From assembly GCF_007992495.1 (NCBI RefSeq), contig NZ_BKAJ01000065.1, positions 46,750 to 110,749 on the forward strand: DNA of 64,000 bases, given 5' to 3'. Within the stretch, counting starts at the first letter, position 1. Each line of letters begins with the position of its first letter. Source of the DNA: Reyranella soli (GTDB taxonomy: Bacteria > Pseudomonadota > Alphaproteobacteria > Reyranellales > Reyranellaceae). The notes below the pieces were generated by a model. That model did not search any database. It was not told where the DNA came from and saw nothing but the letters and a program-made list of their open reading frames with translations. Of this stretch, positions 1-7,951 are shown piece by piece. The translations under genes and the position numbers were made by a program.

Positions 1-533
1 TGCGCGACCCAGGGATTGCATCCCAGCACGAACAGCAGGTCGCAGTGATGCACATCCTCGGCGGTATGGCAGTTCTGGCCGCCGAACATGCGACCGTTGA
101 CCCAGAAGTCGCCGGTCTTCTCCTGGGCGAGCGCATTGAAGGTGTTGCGCGAGCCGAGCGCCCGCAAGAGGCCGGTGACGTAGGCGCCGCCGGCGTGGTT
201 GCCCTGCCCGCCGCCGCCATAGAGCGCGAAGCTCTGGCCGCCGTGCGCCGCATGGATCTGGCGTACCCGCTCGGCGATTTCCGCGACGGCCGTGTCCCAG
301 TCGATCGGCTCGAAGCCGCCGTCCGCACGACGCCGCAGCGGTGTGGTCAGCCTGTCCTTGTGATGGACATAGTAGGGAATGCGCGCCGCCTTGTTGCAGA
401 GATAGCCCTGCGACTTGGGATTGCTGCGGTCGCCGCGTATCTTGCCCATCCGATCGTTCTCGATCGCCACCTCGATCCCGCAGTTCACGTAGCAGAGATT
501 GCAGGCGGTCTTGTGCCACTGGACGTCCGACAT
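1..533 (-). CDS. Molybdopterin oxidoreductase, N-terminal part (truncated by window edge)
   Basis: Member of the DMSO-reductase/formate-dehydrogenase family of Mo-bisPGD enzymes. About 177 residues are visible and the rest runs off the left edge. The N-terminal [4Fe-4S] ligands are visible as CNLCYVNC (C11, C14, C18) and C46 in GYLCNKA, followed by the start of the molybdopterin domain (PIDWDTAVAEIAERV from about residue 76). There is no twin-arginine signal, so a cytoplasmic enzyme is likely. The substrate cannot be told from this part. A second member of the family lies at 24568-26622 and differs in its cluster motif (CPHDCPSAC). The start is the ATG just before the cluster motif, as is usual for cytoplasmic members. 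Confidence 0.88.
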   Translation of the reverse strand, partial: MSDVQWHKTACNLCYVNCGIEVAIENDRMGKIRGDRSNPKSQGYLCNKAARIPYYVHHKDRLTTPLRRRADGGFEPIDWDTAVAEIAERVRQIHAAHGGQSFALYGGGGQGNHAGGAYVTGLLRALGSRNTFNALAQEKTGDFWVNGRMFGGQNCHTAEDVHHCDLLFVLGCNPWVA

Positions 534-561
534 GGCGTTCTCCTTGGGCGTTGAGGTGAGA

Positions 562-632
562 CTGTCACCCCGAGCGTAGCGAGGGGCCTTTGAGGCCACA
601 GGAAAGGTCCCTCGCTGTGCTCGGGATGACAG
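562..632. repeat. Palindromic repeat, family A copy 1
   Basis: Imperfect inverted repeat with arms of about 30 bp (562-591 and 603-632) built around CCCGAGCGTAGCGAGG and its complement. A near copy is at 14210-14276 and a related longer element at 9481-9604. It lies between the enoyl-CoA hydratase stop and the oxidoreductase start. It is a REP/RPE-like intergenic palindrome that would fold into a strong RNA hairpin; there is no T-tract, so a terminator role is only possible. Confidence 0.8.
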
Positions 633-636
633 TGGG

Positions 637-1425
637 TTAGCGTCCCTGGAACTGTGCTTCGCGGCGCTCGACGAACGAGCGGATGCCTTCCTTGGCGTCC
701 TCCGTGTTCATCACGGCGGCATGGATCGCGGGGATGGCCGCGACCGCCATGGCCTCGCCGGCCTGGATGTATTTCAGCGCCGCTTCCTTCATGGCGCGCA
801 GGCCGAGCGGCGCGTTGCGCGCGATGCGCCGGGCGATCTCGATCGCACGCTCGACCTGCTGGCCGGCCGGCACCACCTCCTGGACCAGGCCGATCTGCAG
901 CGCACGCCCGGCGTCGAACTCGTCGCACAGCATCAGGTGGTACATGGCGTTGCCCCAGCCGGTCCGCGTCAGGAACCGGAAATGCGCGCCACCCAGGGGC
1001 GCGATGCCGCGCCGCGACTCCATCTGGCAGAAGCGTGCGCTGTCGGCGGCCACCACGATGTCGGCTGCCAGCATCATCTCGATGCCGATGGTGAGGCAGA
1101 GTCCCTGCACTGCGGCCACGACCGGCTTCATCGTGCGACGCCGCAGCGCGAACGGATCGACATTGTCCGGCGGATTGTCGCGGCGTTCGCGGTTGGGACC
1201 GAAGAACTTCGGCATGTCGAGGCCGGCCGTCGTGTGCTCGCCGGCGAAGGCGAGGACGGCGACCCACAGATCGTCGTCACGGTCGAACGCCGTGAAGGCC
1301 TCCGACAGCTCGCTCATCATGCCCGGTGTGAAGGCGTTCCGCTTGGCCACGTTGTCGACGACGATCTTGAAGATCCGGCCATCGACCTCGGTGCGAATCG
1401 TCCCAGGCTGGGCGGCGTCAGGCAT
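637..1425 (-). CDS. Enoyl-CoA hydratase/isomerase family protein
   Basis: Crotonase-fold protein of 262 residues, the usual length. The family normally hydrates or isomerises acyl-CoA thioesters in fatty or aromatic acid breakdown in the cytoplasm. The oxyanion-hole and active-site region is seen in PVVAAVQGLCLTIGIEMML and ESRRGIAPLGG. The loop FAGEHTTAGLDMPKFF replaces the common AGxDL segment, so substrate or chemistry may differ. The start chosen is the ATG at 1425 with GGAGA 6-7 nt upstream. It overlaps the last 8 bases of the GST gene, giving an SDR-GST-hydratase transcription unit behind the HxlR regulator at 2935-3468. Confidence 0.88.
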   Translation of the reverse strand: MPDAAQPGTIRTEVDGRIFKIVVDNVAKRNAFTPGMMSELSEAFTAFDRDDDLWVAVLAFAGEHTTAGLDMPKFFGPNRERRDNPPDNVDPFALRRRTMKPVVAAVQGLCLTIGIEMMLAADIVVAADSARFCQMESRRGIAPLGGAHFRFLTRTGWGNAMYHLMLCDEFDAGRALQIGLVQEVVPAGQQVERAIEIARRIARNAPLGLRAMKEAALKYIQAGEAMAVAAIPAIHAAVMNTEDAKEGIRSFVERREAQFQGR

Positions 1426-2092
1426 CGTGTTTCTCCGTGGCTGGTGGTGGTGGCGCCAGGTTGGCACGCAAGGCTTCCTGGTAGGCGGGCCGGGCCGCGA
1501 TGCGGGCGACGTAGTCGTGGCAGATCGGCGGCACAGGCACGCCGTAGTTGATCGCCCACACCAGGCAGGTCGTGAGCAGCATGTCGGCGCTGGTGAATCG
1601 CTCGCCGACCAGATAGCGCCGGCCGTCCCCCAGGGCGTGGACGACGTGGCGCAGCTGGGTCTCGAAGTACTGGCTGGCGCTCTCGACGGCGATCGGTGCA
1701 TCGCCGTAGATGTGCTTCAGGTCGCGGTGGCGGCGCATGACGTAGAGGCTCGTCGCGTCGAGCTCCATGGCGATATGGAAGCACCATTCCAGCCACGTCG
1801 CGCGCAGCCTGGCGTCGTTGGGCACCAGCCGGTTGTCGTCGGTGCCGTAGGTATCGGAGAGATAGGCGATGATGGCCGGGCTCTCGGCGATGGTGAAATC
1901 GCCATCCTGCAGGACGGGGATCTTCTGGCGCGGGTTGATGCGCGTGAACTCGTCCGTCTTGGTCTCGCCCGTGCGCGGCAGGATGGGATGCGGCACATAG
2001 TCGAGCGACAGCTCATGCAGCGCCCAGACGGCGCGCAGGGTGCGGCTGGTGGTGACGCCCCACAGATGCAGTCGGGGTTGCTGCCCGGCCAT
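1418..2092 (-). CDS. Glutathione S-transferase family protein
   Basis: 224 residues. An N-terminal thioredoxin-like domain (LHLWGVTTSRTLRAVWALHE; the cis-Pro region KIPVLQDGDFTIAESPAI with the ES glutathione-binding pair) is followed by a C-terminal helical domain (ADMLLTTCLVWA). It would conjugate, reduce or isomerise small electrophiles using glutathione. The stop overlaps the hydratase start by 8 nt, and the start lies 1 nt after the SDR stop, so the three genes should be co-translated. The substrate is unknown. The SDR-then-GST order recurs three more times in the first 20 kb. Confidence 0.9.
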   Translation of the reverse strand: MAGQQPRLHLWGVTTSRTLRAVWALHELSLDYVPHPILPRTGETKTDEFTRINPRQKIPVLQDGDFTIAESPAIIAYLSDTYGTDDNRLVPNDARLRATWLEWCFHIAMELDATSLYVMRRHRDLKHIYGDAPIAVESASQYFETQLRHVVHALGDGRRYLVGERFTSADMLLTTCLVWAINYGVPVPPICHDYVARIAARPAYQEALRANLAPPPPATEKHDA

Positions 2093-2093
2093 G

Positions 2094-2849
2094 TCACCAC
2101 CTCTCGATCGACGTGCGCAGGTCGAGCTCGTGGGTCCAGCCGTAGGCCGGCTGGACGTGCAGCGCCCAATACGCCTCGGCGATCGCCTTGGTCTGGATCA
2201 GGGTGTTCGGCGGCAGCGAATCGACCTTGTCGCCGATGCGCGCCCGCATGCGCTTGCGGATGGCCTCGCTGTCGACGCCGCCGTCGATCAGGAGGTGGGC
2301 GACATGGATGTTCTTTGGCCCCAGCTCGCGCGCCATCGACTGCGCCAGGGCGCGCAGGCCGAACTTCGCCGAGGCGAAGGCGGCAAAGCCCGCGCCGCCG
2401 CGCACGCTGGCGGTGGCGCCCGTGAACAGGATGGTCCCGTGGCCGCGCTGCAGCATGTAGCGCGCCGCCTCGCGGCCGGTGAGGAAGCCGCCGTAGCAGG
2501 CGAGTTCCCAGGACTTGCGGAACAGGGACTCACTCGTCTCGAGCAGCGGCGTGTTGACGTTCGAGCCGGCGTTGTAGAGGCAGACCTCGATGGGCCCGAC
2601 TTCGCGTTCGACCTCGGCGAACAGGTCCTGGACCGCGGCCTCCTGGCGGGCGTCGACGCTGAACGCCTGCAGCGCGCCGCCGCTGGCCACGACCTCGTCG
2701 ATCAGCGCCTTGGCCTTGGCGGCGTCGCGCCGCGCCATGCAGACCTGCAGCCCGCCGGCAGCGAAGCGTCGGGCCACCGCGGCGCCGATGGCATCGCCGG
2801 CACCCACGAGCAGGGCGACAGGCCCGCCGGCTATGCTGCTGGCTGTCAT
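2094..2849 (-). CDS. SDR-family protein with Phe at the catalytic Tyr position
   Basis: 251-residue Rossmann protein of the short-chain dehydrogenase/reductase family. The nucleotide-binding motif is GAGDAIG (residues 17-23) and the NNAG-like motif is YNAG. The usual YxxxK catalytic pair reads FASAK (F158, K162): Tyr is replaced by Phe. The same substitution and the same C-terminal layout are found in the proteins at 5495-6238 and 7952-8653, so it is unlikely to be a sequencing error. Function is uncertain: oxidoreductase of altered mechanism or a nucleotide-binding partner. AGGGA precedes the start. It is the first gene of an SDR-GST-hydratase unit and has an inverted repeat upstream (2873-2895). 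Confidence 0.87.
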   Translation of the reverse strand: MTASSIAGGPVALLVGAGDAIGAAVARRFAAGGLQVCMARRDAAKAKALIDEVVASGGALQAFSVDARQEAAVQDLFAEVEREVGPIEVCLYNAGSNVNTPLLETSESLFRKSWELACYGGFLTGREAARYMLQRGHGTILFTGATASVRGGAGFAAFASAKFGLRALAQSMARELGPKNIHVAHLLIDGGVDSEAIRKRMRARIGDKVDSLPPNTLIQTKAIAEAYWALHVQPAYGWTHELDLRTSIERW

Positions 2850-2872
2850 GTGCGTTTCCCTATTCGATCATT

Positions 2873-2895
2873 GTTAGTTTGAAAACAGCACTAAC
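2873..2895. promoter_or_regulatory. Inverted repeat upstream of the SDR-GST-hydratase unit, possible operator
   Basis: GTTAGT (2873-2878) and ACTAAC (2890-2895) form 6-bp arms 11 nt apart, upstream of the SDR start at 2849 and just downstream of the HxlR-type regulator gene. A related TTAGTTTTGG string lies in the regulator's own upstream region (about 3518-3527). This could be the regulator's binding site; the assignment is inference from position and symmetry only. Confidence 0.35.
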
Positions 2896-2934
2896 TAGTG
2901 TCGACTTGTTCGCCGCGCGTCGCAAGTGGATTCC

Positions 2935-3468
2935 CTACGGATGTGCGCGAGAAGATCTAACCGGACGCCGTTGTTTTCTGTCGCCGGCCGGCACGTCGGC
3001 CGGCATATGGCGCGGGCTCGCCGCGCCCGGCCCGCGATGGACATGGACCTGCTTGGGACTGAGCGGCTCGCCGCATTCCGAGCAGATCATCACCGGGTCG
3101 AAGGTCTTGCCGCAGTTCGTGTGCTGGTGAAGCAGGGGCCGGCCCTTCTTGCCGGCCATGTGGATGTCGCCCCAATGCACGATGGCCATGACAATAGGGT
3201 AGAGATCGAGCCCCTTCTGCGTCAGCCGGTACTCGTAGCGCAGGGGCCGCTCCTGGTAGGGCACCTTGGCCAGCACGAAGTCCTTCACCAGCTTGCGCAG
3301 GCGGCTGGCGAGGATCGGCCGGGTCACGCCGAGCCGCGCCTGGAATTCCTCGAAGCGGCGCACGCGCAGGAAGCAGTCGCGCAGGATCAAGAGGGTCCAG
3401 CGGTCGCCGATGACCGACACCGTGCGCGCCACCGAGCACGCCTCGTCCTCGAGCTTGTTCCAACGCAT
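2935..3468 (-). CDS. HxlR-family winged-helix transcriptional regulator with a Cys/His-rich tail
   Basis: 177-residue MarR-like winged-helix protein. The HxlR signature runs from CSVARTVSVIGDRWTLLILR (about residues 11-30) through VTRPILASRLRKLVKDFVL to the wing RYEYRLTQKGLDLYP. The C-terminal extension carries HTNCGKTF and CSECGEPL with a following HVH, a possible zinc site or redox-sensitive cysteines. The start chosen is the ATG at 3468, where family homology begins; the frame stays open further upstream without homology. It probably controls the SDR-GST-hydratase genes at 637-2849, possibly sensing an aromatic or electrophilic compound, and may also act on the divergent CoA transferase gene. 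Confidence 0.9.
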   Translation of the reverse strand: MRWNKLEDEACSVARTVSVIGDRWTLLILRDCFLRVRRFEEFQARLGVTRPILASRLRKLVKDFVLAKVPYQERPLRYEYRLTQKGLDLYPIVMAIVHWGDIHMAGKKGRPLLHQHTNCGKTFDPVMICSECGEPLSPKQVHVHRGPGAASPRHMPADVPAGDRKQRRPVRSSRAHP

Positions 3469-3610
3469 GGTTGAGCTTAACCCAGGTTCAATAAGAAAAC
3501 CAACTGACGGCCTGGGATTAGTTTTGGTCGCGACATCATGACTCCGATGACGTTGTGAGACCGCCAGTCCGTCGCCAGTATACGTGCTGAAACGAAACGG
3601 GAGACGACGC

Positions 3611-4810
3611 ATGACAGGTCCGTTGTCGGGGGTGCGGGTCATCGACCTCACCAGCGTGGTGTCGGGGCCGTTCGCGACGATGTTCCTGGCCGACCAGGGC
3701 GCCGACGTGATCAAGGTCGAGCCGCCGGGCGGCGACATCACGCGGCGCAGCCGCCAGTCGGTCGACCCGACCGGCCAGTTCTCGGCCCTGTTCATCTCGA
3801 CCAACCGCGGCAAGCGCTCGCTGTCGGTCGACCTCAAGCAAGCTGAGGGCGTCGAGATCCTGAAGAAGCTGATCGCCCGCTCCGACGTGCTGGTGCAGAA
3901 CTTCCGGCCGCAGGTCATGGAGCGGCTGGGCCTCGGCGAGCCCGCGATGCGCGCGCTCAATCCACGCCTGATCTACGTCTCGATCAGCGGCGCCGGCGAC
4001 AGCGGCCCGTACGCCGAGAAGCGCATCTACGATCCCATCATCCAGGGCCTCTCGGGCTTCGCCGACGTGCAGTCCAATGCGGAGACCGGGCGTCCGCAGA
4101 TGATCCGGACCATCGTGGCCGACAAGACCACCTCGGTCTTCACCGCCCAGGCGGTCGCATCGGCCCTGTACGCGCGGGAAAAGACGGGCGTGGGCCAGCA
4201 CATCAAGGTGGCGATGCTCGACACCATGATCTCCTATCTCTGGCCGGAAGCCATGATGCAGTACACGGTGGTCGGGCAGGAGGCCGCGGCGAACGACCCC
4301 AAGGCGCGGCCCGACCTGATCTTCAAGACGCTCGACGGCTACATGACCGCCGGCACGATCTCGGACTCCGAATGGCAAGGCTTCTGCCGCGCCGTCGAGC
4401 AGCCAGCGCTGATCGAGGACAAGAGGTTCAACACGCCGGCAGCGCGCACCGCCAACGCTGCCGAGCGCATCACCCTGATGGGCGACATCCTCGCCAAGCG
4501 CACCACCGCCGACTGGCTGAAGCGCCTCGACGACGCCGACGTGCCGTGCGCACCGGTGCTGCGCCGCGGCGAGGTGATGCACAACGAGCAGGTCGTGGCG
4601 CGCAGCCTGATCGCCGAGTTCGACCATCCCGGCATCGGCCGCGTGCGCCAGGCAAAGCCCGCGGCGGAATTTTTAGGCACGCCGGCCCGCGCGCCCTCGG
4701 CGGCGCCAGGAATCGGCCAGCACGGCGGCGAGATCCTCACCGAGCTCGGCTACGCCCGGGCGGACATAGAGCGTCTGACCAAAGCCAAGGTCGTGCGCCT
4801 GCCGAAGTAG
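3611..4810 (+). CDS. CaiB/BaiF family III CoA transferase
   Basis: 399 residues, typical length. Family III CoA transferases move CoA between carboxylic acids through an aspartyl-CoA anhydride. Visible family features: the N-terminal GVRVIDLTSVVSGPFATMF, GADVIKVEPPGGD, NRGKRSLSVDLK, the probable catalytic Asp D171 in IVADKTTSVF, and TGVGQHIKVAMLDTM. The start at 3611 has GGAGA just upstream, and the family sequence begins there. It is divergent from the HxlR regulator with about 140 bp between. The acceptor acid is unknown; nearby acyl-CoA enzymes suggest an aromatic or branched acid. Confidence 0.93.
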   Translation: MTGPLSGVRVIDLTSVVSGPFATMFLADQGADVIKVEPPGGDITRRSRQSVDPTGQFSALFISTNRGKRSLSVDLKQAEGVEILKKLIARSDVLVQNFRPQVMERLGLGEPAMRALNPRLIYVSISGAGDSGPYAEKRIYDPIIQGLSGFADVQSNAETGRPQMIRTIVADKTTSVFTAQAVASALYAREKTGVGQHIKVAMLDTMISYLWPEAMMQYTVVGQEAAANDPKARPDLIFKTLDGYMTAGTISDSEWQGFCRAVEQPALIEDKRFNTPAARTANAAERITLMGDILAKRTTADWLKRLDDADVPCAPVLRRGEVMHNEQVVARSLIAEFDHPGIGRVRQAKPAAEFLGTPARAPSAAPGIGQHGGEILTELGYARADIERLTKAKVVRLPK

Positions 4811-4836
4811 ATTCCCTCCCCCACGCTGACTCAGGC

Positions 4837-4862
4837 TCCTCTCCCCCGCTAGGGGGAGAGGA
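4837..4862. repeat. Perfect 11-bp hairpin between convergent genes
   Basis: TCCTCTCCCCC (4837-4847) and GGGGGAGAGGA (4852-4862) with a GCTA loop, placed between the convergent CoA transferase and isomerase genes. A hairpin of this strength could end transcription in both directions, although no clear T-tract follows on either strand. Confidence 0.7.
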
Positions 4863-4885
4863 ATTTGAAGAAAAGGAGGAAGCGT

Positions 4886-5491
4886 CTATTTCCTCGCAGC
4901 GATCGCTTCCTCGACGTCGCGCAGTCGGTCCTTGCCGAAGTAAATGTCGTCGTCGACGAAGAAGGTCGGCGAGCCGAAGGTGCCGCGCTCGACGGCGCGC
5001 GTGGTCTCGGCCAGCAGGCCGTCCTTGATCTCGGCGGTCTGCGCCAGCTCGAACAGCTTGTCGGCCGGCAGGTTCGACTCGAGCAACGCGGCCTTCAGGA
5101 CGGCCGGATCATCGAGCTTCTTCGGCTCGGCCCACATGTGGCGGTAAACCTCGTCGACATAGCGCTCGAAGATGCCGAGCTTCTTCGCCGCCACCGCGCC
5201 GCGCATGATCATCAGCGTATTGACCGGGAAGAACGGGTTGGACTTGAAGCGCGTAATGCCGTGCTGGCGTACGAAGCGCTCGGTCTCGAGCCGCTGATAT
5301 TCGGGCTTGTTCTTGATGCCGGCGTTGGTCTCGGCCGGCGAGCGGTTGCCGGTCATCTTGAACACGCCGCCCAGCAAGACCGGCAGGTAGTCGAATTTCA
5401 CGCCCTGGCGCTTCTCGATCCCCGGGATGACGAGGTGGCTCAGGTAGGCGTTAGGGCTGCCGAAATCGAAGAGGAAGTCTACTTTGGGCAT
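4886..5491 (-). CDS. 2-hydroxychromene-2-carboxylate isomerase-like, DsbA/GST-kappa fold
   Basis: 201 residues. Members of this family use glutathione to isomerise 2-hydroxychromene-2-carboxylate in naphthalene-type degradation. The active-site Ser is visible in FDFGSPNAYLS (S12); NPFFPVNTL and the cis-Pro loop GTFGSPTFFVDD (residues 170-181) match the family. The start lies 3 nt after the stop of the SDR gene upstream on this strand, indicating translational coupling in the order CoA ligase-SDR-isomerase. Many genomic members act on unknown substrates, so the exact reaction is open. Confidence 0.88.
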   Translation of the reverse strand: MPKVDFLFDFGSPNAYLSHLVIPGIEKRQGVKFDYLPVLLGGVFKMTGNRSPAETNAGIKNKPEYQRLETERFVRQHGITRFKSNPFFPVNTLMIMRGAVAAKKLGIFERYVDEVYRHMWAEPKKLDDPAVLKAALLESNLPADKLFELAQTAEIKDGLLAETTRAVERGTFGSPTFFVDDDIYFGKDRLRDVEEAIAARK

Positions 5492-5494
5492 GGC

Positions 5495-6238
5495 TCACCA
5501 TTTCTCGCCGAAGGGACGGATTTCCATTTCCGAGCTCCAGGCGTCGCGCGGCTGCTGGTAGAGCGCCCAGTACGCCTCGGCGACGGCCTCTGGCCGCATC
5601 AGCCGGTCAGGCGACAGCTTGGCCAGCGCTTCGGCGCCCTCGCGTTCCTTGATGCGCTCGCGCACCCACGCGGTGTCGACGCCGGAGTCGATCACGAGAT
5701 GTGCGACATGGATGTTCTTGGGGCCAAGCTCGCGCGCTGCCGCCTGGGCCACGGCGCGCAACCCTGCCTTGGCCGCCGAGAAGGCTGCATAGCCCACCCC
5801 GCCGCGCATGCTGGCCGTCGCGCCGGTGAAGAAGATCGCGCCCTTGCCGCGCGGCAGCATCAGCCTGGCGGCTTCGCGGCCGGCCAGGAACCCCGAGTAG
5901 CAGGCCATCTCCCAGACCTTGCGAAAGACGCGTTCGGTCGTCTCGGTGAAGGGGAAATTGACGTTGGCGCCGACGTTGAAGATGCAGACTTCGAGCGGCG
6001 CCTGCCGGTCGGCCTCCTGCAGGAAGGCGGTGATGTCCTCCTCCTTGCGCGCATCGAGCGAGCGCGCCGAGACCTGCCCGCCGGCTGCCTTGATGTCGGC
6101 CACCAAGGGCGCGAGCTTGTCGCCGTTGCGCCGGCCGGCGAACACGGTGAAGCCCTCGCCCGCGAACTTCTTGGCGATGGCGCCGCCGATGAAGTCGCCC
6201 GCGCCGATCACGGCTGCCGTCGCATTGCGTGCTGCCAC
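5495..6238 (-). CDS. SDR-family protein with Phe at the catalytic Tyr position
   Basis: 247 residues, close paralogue of the proteins at 2094-2849 and 7952-8653. The nucleotide-binding motif is GAGDFIGG and the NNAG-like stretch is FNVGANVN. The catalytic pair reads FSAAK (F153, K157), with Phe for Tyr. The C-terminus ends MEIRPFGEKW, nearly identical to the paralogue at 7952. The start is GTG at 6238 with a strong GGAGGA. It sits between an acyl-CoA ligase (9 nt upstream) and a glutathione-dependent isomerase homologue (3 nt downstream). Confidence 0.88.
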   Translation of the reverse strand: MAARNATAAVIGAGDFIGGAIAKKFAGEGFTVFAGRRNGDKLAPLVADIKAAGGQVSARSLDARKEEDITAFLQEADRQAPLEVCIFNVGANVNFPFTETTERVFRKVWEMACYSGFLAGREAARLMLPRGKGAIFFTGATASMRGGVGYAAFSAAKAGLRAVAQAAARELGPKNIHVAHLVIDSGVDTAWVRERIKEREGAEALAKLSPDRLMRPEAVAEAYWALYQQPRDAWSSEMEIRPFGEKW

Positions 6239-6247
6239 TTGTTCCTC

Positions 6248-7792
6248 CTATGCGCTGAGCCGATGTTTCAGGATCTTGCCCGCCGAAGACGTCGGCAGTG
6301 CCTCCAGGATCACGATCTCGCTCGGCCGTTTGTAGGCGGTGAGCTGGCGCGCGGCGTGCGCCATGAGATCGTCGACCGTGGCCTGCGCTCCGGCCAGGAG
6401 CTGCACGTAGGCCACGACTTCCTCGTTGGCCTGCACGGCGCGGCCGACCGCGGCCGACTGCATGACCGCCGGATGGGCGTTGAGCACCGCTTCGACCTCG
6501 GCCGGATAGACGTTGAAACCCGACCGGATGATCAGTTCCTTGGTGCGGCCGGCGATGAACAAGGTCTCACCTTCGAAGCGGGCAAGGTCGCCGGTATTGA
6601 ACCAGCCCTCCTTGTCGATGGCGGCCGCCGTCGCCTCGGGCGCGCGATAGTAGCCGCGCATGACATTGGGGCCACGGACATGCAGCTCGCCGACCGTGCC
6701 CTCGGCGACCGCGGCGCCGTCGCGGCCGACCAGGCGCACTTCGATGCCGGGGATGACCGTGCCCACCGACGTGTCGGATCGTGGCGCTTCGGCGCGCACG
6801 CCCGATATGCCGGGCGCGCACTCGGTGATGCCGTAGCCGTTGAGCAACGGCAGGCCGAACTCCTGCTCGACCATGGCTTTCAGGGTGGGATCGAGCGGCG
6901 CGCCGGCAACGTAGAGGCCGCGCAGGCGGCCGCGCGGCAAGGCATTGAGGCCCGCCGTCGCCTTGTATTCGAGCAGGCGCTGATAGGTCGTCGGCACGCC
7001 GAACAGCAGCGAGATGCCATGGTCGCGCACGGCGCCGACGAAAGCCGCCGGATCGTACTTGGGCACCAGATGGACAGCGCTGCCGCCGATCAGCGTGCCC
7101 GCCAGGATGATCGAAAAGCCGACAATGTGCGACATCGGCAGCACGCCATAGATGATGTCCTCGGGCGTGGGCTTGCGCAGCAGGCGCGAGACGCTGGCGT
7201 TGAACAGGATGTTGCGGTGGCTGAGCATCACCCCCTTGGGGTTCCCCGTGGTGCCCGACGTGTAGAGCAGCGCCGCCACCTGCTGCGCGCTGTCCTGCGC
7301 CACCGGCTCCGGTTCGGTCGCCTCGTTGAGCGGGCTTACGGCAAGCGTGCCGAGCGGGCCCATCTCGACTTCGTGCGCCTCGTGGCGGCGCGCGTGCGCT
7401 GCGGCTAGCTCGGAAACCTCGACCGTGTAGTACAGCACGCGCGCGCCGCAGTGGCCGCGGATCTGGTCGATCTCCCGTTCGGACAGGCGCGGATTGACGG
7501 AGACCGACCAGGCGTCCAGCGCCGATATCGCAAGGATGAGGGCCGCGAGCGCGGGACTGTTCTCGCTGACCACCATCACCCGATCGCCCGGCCGCACGCC
7601 GTGTTTGCTGAGCTCCGCCGCCACGTCATCGACGATGCCGGCGAGCGCGCCGTAGGTCCACACCTTGCCATCGCCGATCAGGGCGGGCTGCTTCGGCGCG
7701 CTCCTGGCCCACGGCCGGAAGACCTGGTCGAGACGCTGCGGCAATCCCGCGAGAAGCTGCTGGGCTGCGGCCTCGACCTGCGATGGCGCCAT
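6248..7792 (-). CDS. AMP-dependent acyl-CoA synthetase/ligase
   Basis: 514-residue ANL-superfamily enzyme that activates a carboxylic acid to acyl-AMP and then acyl-CoA. Motifs in order: P-loop LLYTSGTTGNPKGVMLSHRN (A3), YGITEC (A5), NTGDLARFEGETLFIAGRTK (A7/A8), SGFNVYPAEVEAVL, and the C-terminal catalytic Lys in SSAGKILKHRL (A10). It is first in a unit with the Phe-type SDR and the isomerase-like gene, and divergent from the SDR-GST pair at 7952-9456. The substrate may be an aromatic or medium-chain acid (inference from context). Confidence 0.93.
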   Translation of the reverse strand: MAPSQVEAAAQQLLAGLPQRLDQVFRPWARSAPKQPALIGDGKVWTYGALAGIVDDVAAELSKHGVRPGDRVMVVSENSPALAALILAISALDAWSVSVNPRLSEREIDQIRGHCGARVLYYTVEVSELAAAHARRHEAHEVEMGPLGTLAVSPLNEATEPEPVAQDSAQQVAALLYTSGTTGNPKGVMLSHRNILFNASVSRLLRKPTPEDIIYGVLPMSHIVGFSIILAGTLIGGSAVHLVPKYDPAAFVGAVRDHGISLLFGVPTTYQRLLEYKATAGLNALPRGRLRGLYVAGAPLDPTLKAMVEQEFGLPLLNGYGITECAPGISGVRAEAPRSDTSVGTVIPGIEVRLVGRDGAAVAEGTVGELHVRGPNVMRGYYRAPEATAAAIDKEGWFNTGDLARFEGETLFIAGRTKELIIRSGFNVYPAEVEAVLNAHPAVMQSAAVGRAVQANEEVVAYVQLLAGAQATVDDLMAHAARQLTAYKRPSEIVILEALPTSSAGKILKHRLSA

Positions 7793-7818
7793 GTTTCCTC
7801 CGCCTATTCGTTGGCTGG

Positions 7819-7829
7819 CACTGTCAGTG
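7819..7829. promoter_or_regulatory. Short palindrome in divergent promoter region, possible operator
   Basis: CACTGTCAGTG, a perfect odd-centred palindrome, lies in the 159-bp region between the divergent CoA ligase and SDR-GST units. GTTGGC (7810-7815) and GCCAAC (7852-7857) form a second, wider inverted repeat around it. This could be a TetR- or GntR-type binding site shared by both promoters; no such regulator is encoded next to it. Confidence 0.3.
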
Positions 7830-7951
7830 TCTTTTTAGAACTTGTCAATCTGCCAACAGGGCCGCAACTCGTGCGGTCATGAGTTTTGTGTGTTTGATCC
7901 GTGCTTTTTTCACATGCACGATCCGGCCGTGGTCAGAAAACGGAGCCAACC

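Noticed and set aside
2935..3960. A 341-residue version of the HxlR-type protein
   Set aside because: Homology starts at residue 165 (MRWNKLEDEACS). The extra part runs antisense into the CoA transferase gene and lacks family sequence.
4865..7408. An 847-codon open frame on the plus strand, antisense to three genes
   Set aside because: High GC leaves long antisense frames open. The minus-strand isomerase-like, SDR and CoA ligase genes have clear motifs and the plus-strand product has none.
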